This document shows, in pieces, positions 61,085-64,000 of a DNA stretch of 64,000 nucleotides. The position numbers and the translations under genes are program-made. This DNA is from Prevotella sp. (GTDB taxonomy: Bacteria; Bacteroidota; Bacteroidia; Bacteroidales; Bacteroidaceae). Position 1 is the first letter of the stretch. Each line of letters opens with the position of its first letter. The notes below the pieces were generated by a model that saw only the letters and a program-made list of their open reading frames with translations, did no database searches and was not told the origin of the DNA. The stretch spans positions 18,506 through 82,505 of the forward strand of contig JAFRRN010000030.1 in assembly GCA_017428055.1 (NCBI GenBank), given 5' to 3'.

Positions 61085-63724
61085 ATGAAAAAACAATTCT
61101 TACGCTTGACACTCATGGGCTGCTTCATGGTTGCCACCTCCACGTCGGCCGTGGCACAAGATGGCCATTTCATTTCCGATTCCACATACAGGGCAAAAGT
61201 GGAACAGGCATTCAACGAGAAAATGAAATGTGTAGCAAACAAGTTCTATCATCCCGAAAGCATTTCCATGACCGACAAAGAGCGGGAGGCGATGATGTTT
61301 CTCTATGCCTATATGCCGCTGGCAGACATCACCGACTACGCTGCGGAATACCATCTGATGAATGTCAGGACAGCCTTTCGCACCCAACAGGAAATGGCAT
61401 GGGGTAAGGATGTGCCGGAACTGTTGTTCCGACATTTCGTCCTGCCGATGCGTGTGAACAACGAGCCATTAGACATGTCACGACCCATCTTCTACAAAGA
61501 GCTTAAAAAACGAGTGGAGGGGATGTCGATGACAGATGCTATCCTTGAGGTCAACCATTGGTGTCATGAACACGTGACATACCAACCCTCCGACGGAAGG
61601 ACGCTATCCCCTCTCGCAACGATAAACACGGCAATTGGCAGATGTGGAGAAGAATCGACATTTACCGTGGCGGCATTGCGCTCCATCGGCATCCCGGCAC
61701 GGCAGGTGTATACCCCCCGTTGGGCGCATACCGACGACAACCATGCGTGGGTGGAGGCATGGGCTGACGGCAAATGGCACTTCATGGGAGCGTGTGAGCC
61801 AGAGCCTGTATTGGATTTGGGGTGGTTCAACGCCCCCGCCTCTCGCGCCATGTTGATGCACACACGTGCTTTCGGCGACTACAATGGGCTGGAAGAGGTA
61901 ATGCTTCGCACATCGAATTTCACGGAAATCAACCTCATCGACAACTATGGCAGTACGGCAAGGGTGGACTTTCAAGTGGTAGACAGAAAAGGGAAAGGCG
62001 TTGAAGGCGCACGGGTAGACTTCAAAATCTACAATTATGCAGAGTTCTGCACGGTCGTAACCAAATACACAGACAAACAAGGGCATACATTCCTCACGGC
62101 AGGCAAGGGAGATATGCTGGTTTGGGCAAGCAAAGACGGATGGTATGGCTATGGCAAGGCATCGTTTGGGAAAGACAAGACAATCCGCATCATCCTCAAT
62201 TACAATAACCATAAACCTACTACGCTGCCAAGGAAGGCAGAGGCACTTGACATCATTCCACCCATCGAAAAAGCACAATTACCCAAAATAAGCGAAGAAC
62301 AAGTAGCGAAAAACAAGGAGAGACTTACATTTGAAGACTCTATTCGCAATAGTTATGAGTCCACATTCTTATCATTAGACGAGGCAAAGGCCCTTCATGA
62401 AAACGCCGCAAATTATCTTCATGTAGCACGTGGCAATTGGAAAACCATCGCCCAATTTGTCTATCAACACCCTGAAAACGAAGAAAGAGTATTAAATATA
62501 TTAAAGTCTTTGAGCAACAAAGACTTACAAGATATGGATATAGCTATACTTGAAGATAATTATCATGCACCGACAGACCAGTTCTCTCCACGGGTGGAAA
62601 ACGAGATGATCATCAAGCCTTTCAAGCAATATTTAGAAAGGGAATGGCAAAAGGAATCCCTCAGAGTCACTGACGTCCGCAACGATCCCGCCTTATTGGT
62701 GAATTGGGTGAAAGAAAACATCCAACTATACCCTGACCCAACCGCCCTCCGCATTGCGCAGACACCAGTGGGAGTTTGGCAAGCGAAGATGACCGACGCT
62801 CGTTCACGTGACATCTTCTTCGTAGACTTGGCACGGGCATTAGGCGTAGATGCACGTAAAGACCCTATTACCTCTAAGGTTCAGTACAAAAATGACCGCA
62901 AGGTGTGGATAGATGTAGATTTTCATACCACCCAACAAAGGGAAGCAAAAACAGGAAAACTGACTCTCAACTATGAGCCAACCACCTTGACGGACAATCC
63001 CAAATACTACTGTCATTTCTCCATCACACGTATTCACGATGATGGAACGACACAATTGATGAACTTCGAGGAAGGACAAGTGGATATGGGGGGCGGCACA
63101 TCGTGGGCTAATACGTTCAAGGAAGGTGCCACCCTTGATGTAGGTACATACCTCTTGACAACGGGAACAAGGTTGGCAAATGGCAACGTGATGGCAGAAA
63201 ACCGTTTCTTCACCGTCGAAGAGGGTAAGACCATTACTCTCCCACTCCATCTTCGCTATGACGCAGACAAGGTTTGCGTCATTGGGAACTTCGACTCCGA
63301 ATCGAAGTTTGACAAGGGTGAAAACAGGGTGAGCATTCTCTCGCAGACAGGAAGGGGATTCTTCGTGGTGGGCATCCTCGGCATGGGCGAAGAGCCTACC
63401 AATCATGCCCTGCGCGACATCGCCAAGGAGAGTCGCGCCATCGACGAATGGGAACGTCCGTTGGTATTGCTTTTCAATAGCGAGAGCGACATGGAGAAAT
63501 ACAGGAAGGAGCATTCCGCCACCATGCCCAAGCATGTCATCCTCGGCATAGACACCGACCAAAGCATCCGCAAGCAAATCGTTAAGGAGATGAAGATGTC
63601 AAGCGACCGCCAGTTACCCATCTTCATCATAGCCGATACCTTCAACCGCGTGGTGTTCGCCTCGCAGGGTTATACCATCGGACTGGGTGAGCAATTGGTG
63701 AAGACCATGCGGAAAATCAAGTGA
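61085..63724 (+). CDS. Secreted transglutaminase-like protein of unknown function
   Basis: The 879-residue protein has a signal peptide (MKKQFLRLTLMGCFMVATSTSAVAQ). A transglutaminase-like core lies at about 140-250: Cys187 in TAIGRCGEESTFTV and His220 in DDNHAWVEAWADGKWHFMGAC, the Cys and His of the papain-like triad. Beta-rich segments (about 300-370, an Ig/CnaB-like FQVVDRKGKGVEGARVDFKI) follow; a second helical region (about 430-600) and a C-terminal thioredoxin-like stretch (about 740-870, WERPLVLLFNSESDMEKY, QLPIFIIADTFNRVVF) complete it. The combination suggests a secreted peptidase or peptide-processing protein; the substrate is unknown. A strong terminator lies at 63860-63893. Confidence 0.8.
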   Translation: MKKQFLRLTLMGCFMVATSTSAVAQDGHFISDSTYRAKVEQAFNEKMKCVANKFYHPESISMTDKEREAMMFLYAYMPLADITDYAAEYHLMNVRTAFRTQQEMAWGKDVPELLFRHFVLPMRVNNEPLDMSRPIFYKELKKRVEGMSMTDAILEVNHWCHEHVTYQPSDGRTLSPLATINTAIGRCGEESTFTVAALRSIGIPARQVYTPRWAHTDDNHAWVEAWADGKWHFMGACEPEPVLDLGWFNAPASRAMLMHTRAFGDYNGLEEVMLRTSNFTEINLIDNYGSTARVDFQVVDRKGKGVEGARVDFKIYNYAEFCTVVTKYTDKQGHTFLTAGKGDMLVWASKDGWYGYGKASFGKDKTIRIILNYNNHKPTTLPRKAEALDIIPPIEKAQLPKISEEQVAKNKERLTFEDSIRNSYESTFLSLDEAKALHENAANYLHVARGNWKTIAQFVYQHPENEERVLNILKSLSNKDLQDMDIAILEDNYHAPTDQFSPRVENEMIIKPFKQYLEREWQKESLRVTDVRNDPALLVNWVKENIQLYPDPTALRIAQTPVGVWQAKMTDARSRDIFFVDLARALGVDARKDPITSKVQYKNDRKVWIDVDFHTTQQREAKTGKLTLNYEPTTLTDNPKYYCHFSITRIHDDGTTQLMNFEEGQVDMGGGTSWANTFKEGATLDVGTYLLTTGTRLANGNVMAENRFFTVEEGKTITLPLHLRYDADKVCVIGNFDSESKFDKGENRVSILSQTGRGFFVVGILGMGEEPTNHALRDIAKESRAIDEWERPLVLLFNSESDMEKYRKEHSATMPKHVILGIDTDQSIRKQIVKEMKMSSDRQLPIFIIADTFNRVVFASQGYTIGLGEQLVKTMRKIK

Positions 63725-63804
63725 AATATCGATGAATAATCCTGACAAAACGATGGTCGTGAATAATTGAAAAATAGGTTATAATCGTTTACCAAATAAT
63801 CCGA

Positions 63805-63818
63805 ATTTTCCGGAAAAT
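63805..63818. other. 14-bp perfect palindrome in the 3' intergenic region
   Basis: ATTTTCCGGAAAAT (63805-63818) lies 80 bp after the transglutaminase-like gene and is followed by a second GGAAAATCC. The role is unknown. Confidence 0.6.
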
Positions 63819-63859
63819 CTGGAAAATCCAGGCGGAATTATCCATTTAACATTTTTTGG

Positions 63860-63893
63860 GAGGGTGTGTCAAAATAGGCACATCCTCTTTTTT
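63860..63893 (+). terminator. Strong terminator after the transglutaminase-like gene
   Basis: GAGGGTGTGTC (63860-63870) pairs with GGCACATCCTC (63877-63887) around AAAATA (two G-T pairs), followed by T6. The same string could be the end of an insertion element, see the gene start at 63960. Confidence 0.8.
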
Positions 63894-63959
63894 GCGCAAA
63901 GCCCCGACTTTCTCAAGCCAGGGCTTTGTTATGTCGTAAAGTTTTTGTACCTTTACAAC

Positions 63960-64000
63960 ATGAAAATTAAGTCATCACAAAGATACCACTTTCGTCCGTA
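63960..64000 (+). CDS. Start of an unidentified gene cut by the window edge (possible transposase)
   Basis: An ATG at 63960 opens a frame (MKIKSSQRYHFRP...) that runs off the right edge, so only 13 codons are seen. A promoter-like TTTG (63925-63928), 19-bp spacer, TACCTTTA (63948-63955) precedes it by 5 nt. Upstream is a hairpin CAAAGCCC / GGGCTTTG (63897-63904 and 63921-63928). The layout resembles the left end of an insertion sequence, but the family cannot be named from 13 residues. Confidence 0.35.
   Translation, partial: MKIKSSQRYHFRP

Overview
The window looks like a chromosomal segment of a Bacteroidales bacterium, most likely Prevotellaceae (Prevotella/Segatella-like). Three things point there: promoters of the TAnnTTTG (-7) / TTTG (-33) type with weak ribosome binding sites, the gene families present (Bat aerotolerance operon, Lnb/DUF4105, DUF4112, DUF2027-Smr, MutS2, several secreted glycoside hydrolases), and the C-terminal YNLQGQ...KGLPQGVYLW-type tail on a secreted lyase. 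No ribosomal RNA is present, and there is one tRNA (Ser-TGA).

Layout. 1-1580: a partial DUF1016 (YhcG-type) nuclease gene with a duplicated palindrome inside its coding sequence, a broken integrase tail and a dispersed repeat. 1581-10735: a three-gene rhamnogalacturonan-I cluster (PL11 lyase, GH2 enzyme, two-domain esterase). 10839-12800: groES-groL, followed by a promoter-terminator pair with no ORF, which I call a candidate small RNA. 13052-25272: GH9 glucanase, a small lipoprotein, a two-component system, msrA, DUF4112 protein, greA, a patatin/Omp85 outer-membrane protein, GH30 glycosidase and a nitroreductase lipoprotein. 25273-34020: second copy of the dispersed repeat, tRNA-Ser, mutS2, GH29 fucosidase, an ABC ATPase and secA.

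34279-41604 is the accessory part. A tightly overlapping run of five genes reads leftward: DUF3791, DUF3990 (ADP-ribosyltransferase-fold toxin candidate), DUF3791, Lnb-like lipoprotein N-acyltransferase, and an alkaline-phosphatase-fold protein that has lost its metal ligands. Upstream of it lies a single-chain restriction-modification enzyme with an AT-rich specificity region, and divergent from that a small gene that looks like a DUF3990 start fused to another protein. 41605-42514 carries no gene but is densely structured: a 22-bp-period palindrome array, a ~254-bp inverted-repeat element built of small hairpins with compensatory changes, and a 67-bp tandem repeat. Two copies of another hairpin repeat lie at ~34.2 kb and ~44.6 kb.

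42515-47261 is a MacB/MacA/TolC-type efflux operon. 47393-60851 is one long leftward block: MoxR ATPase, DUF58, a Bat-associated membrane protein, BatA, a BatB-BatC fusion, a BatD-BatE fusion, PAP2 phosphatase, QueA, DUF2027-Smr protein and NadE. 61085-63724 is a transglutaminase-like secreted protein, followed by a strong terminator and the possible start of another gene at the right edge.

The most unusual signals are the structured non-coding region at 41.6-42.5 kb, the dispersed hairpin and AAACAGTTTGTTT repeats, the palindrome inside the nuclease gene, the candidate sRNA after groL and the DUF3791/DUF3990 module coupled to lnb. All statements come from reading the sequence and from family knowledge; no database search was run.
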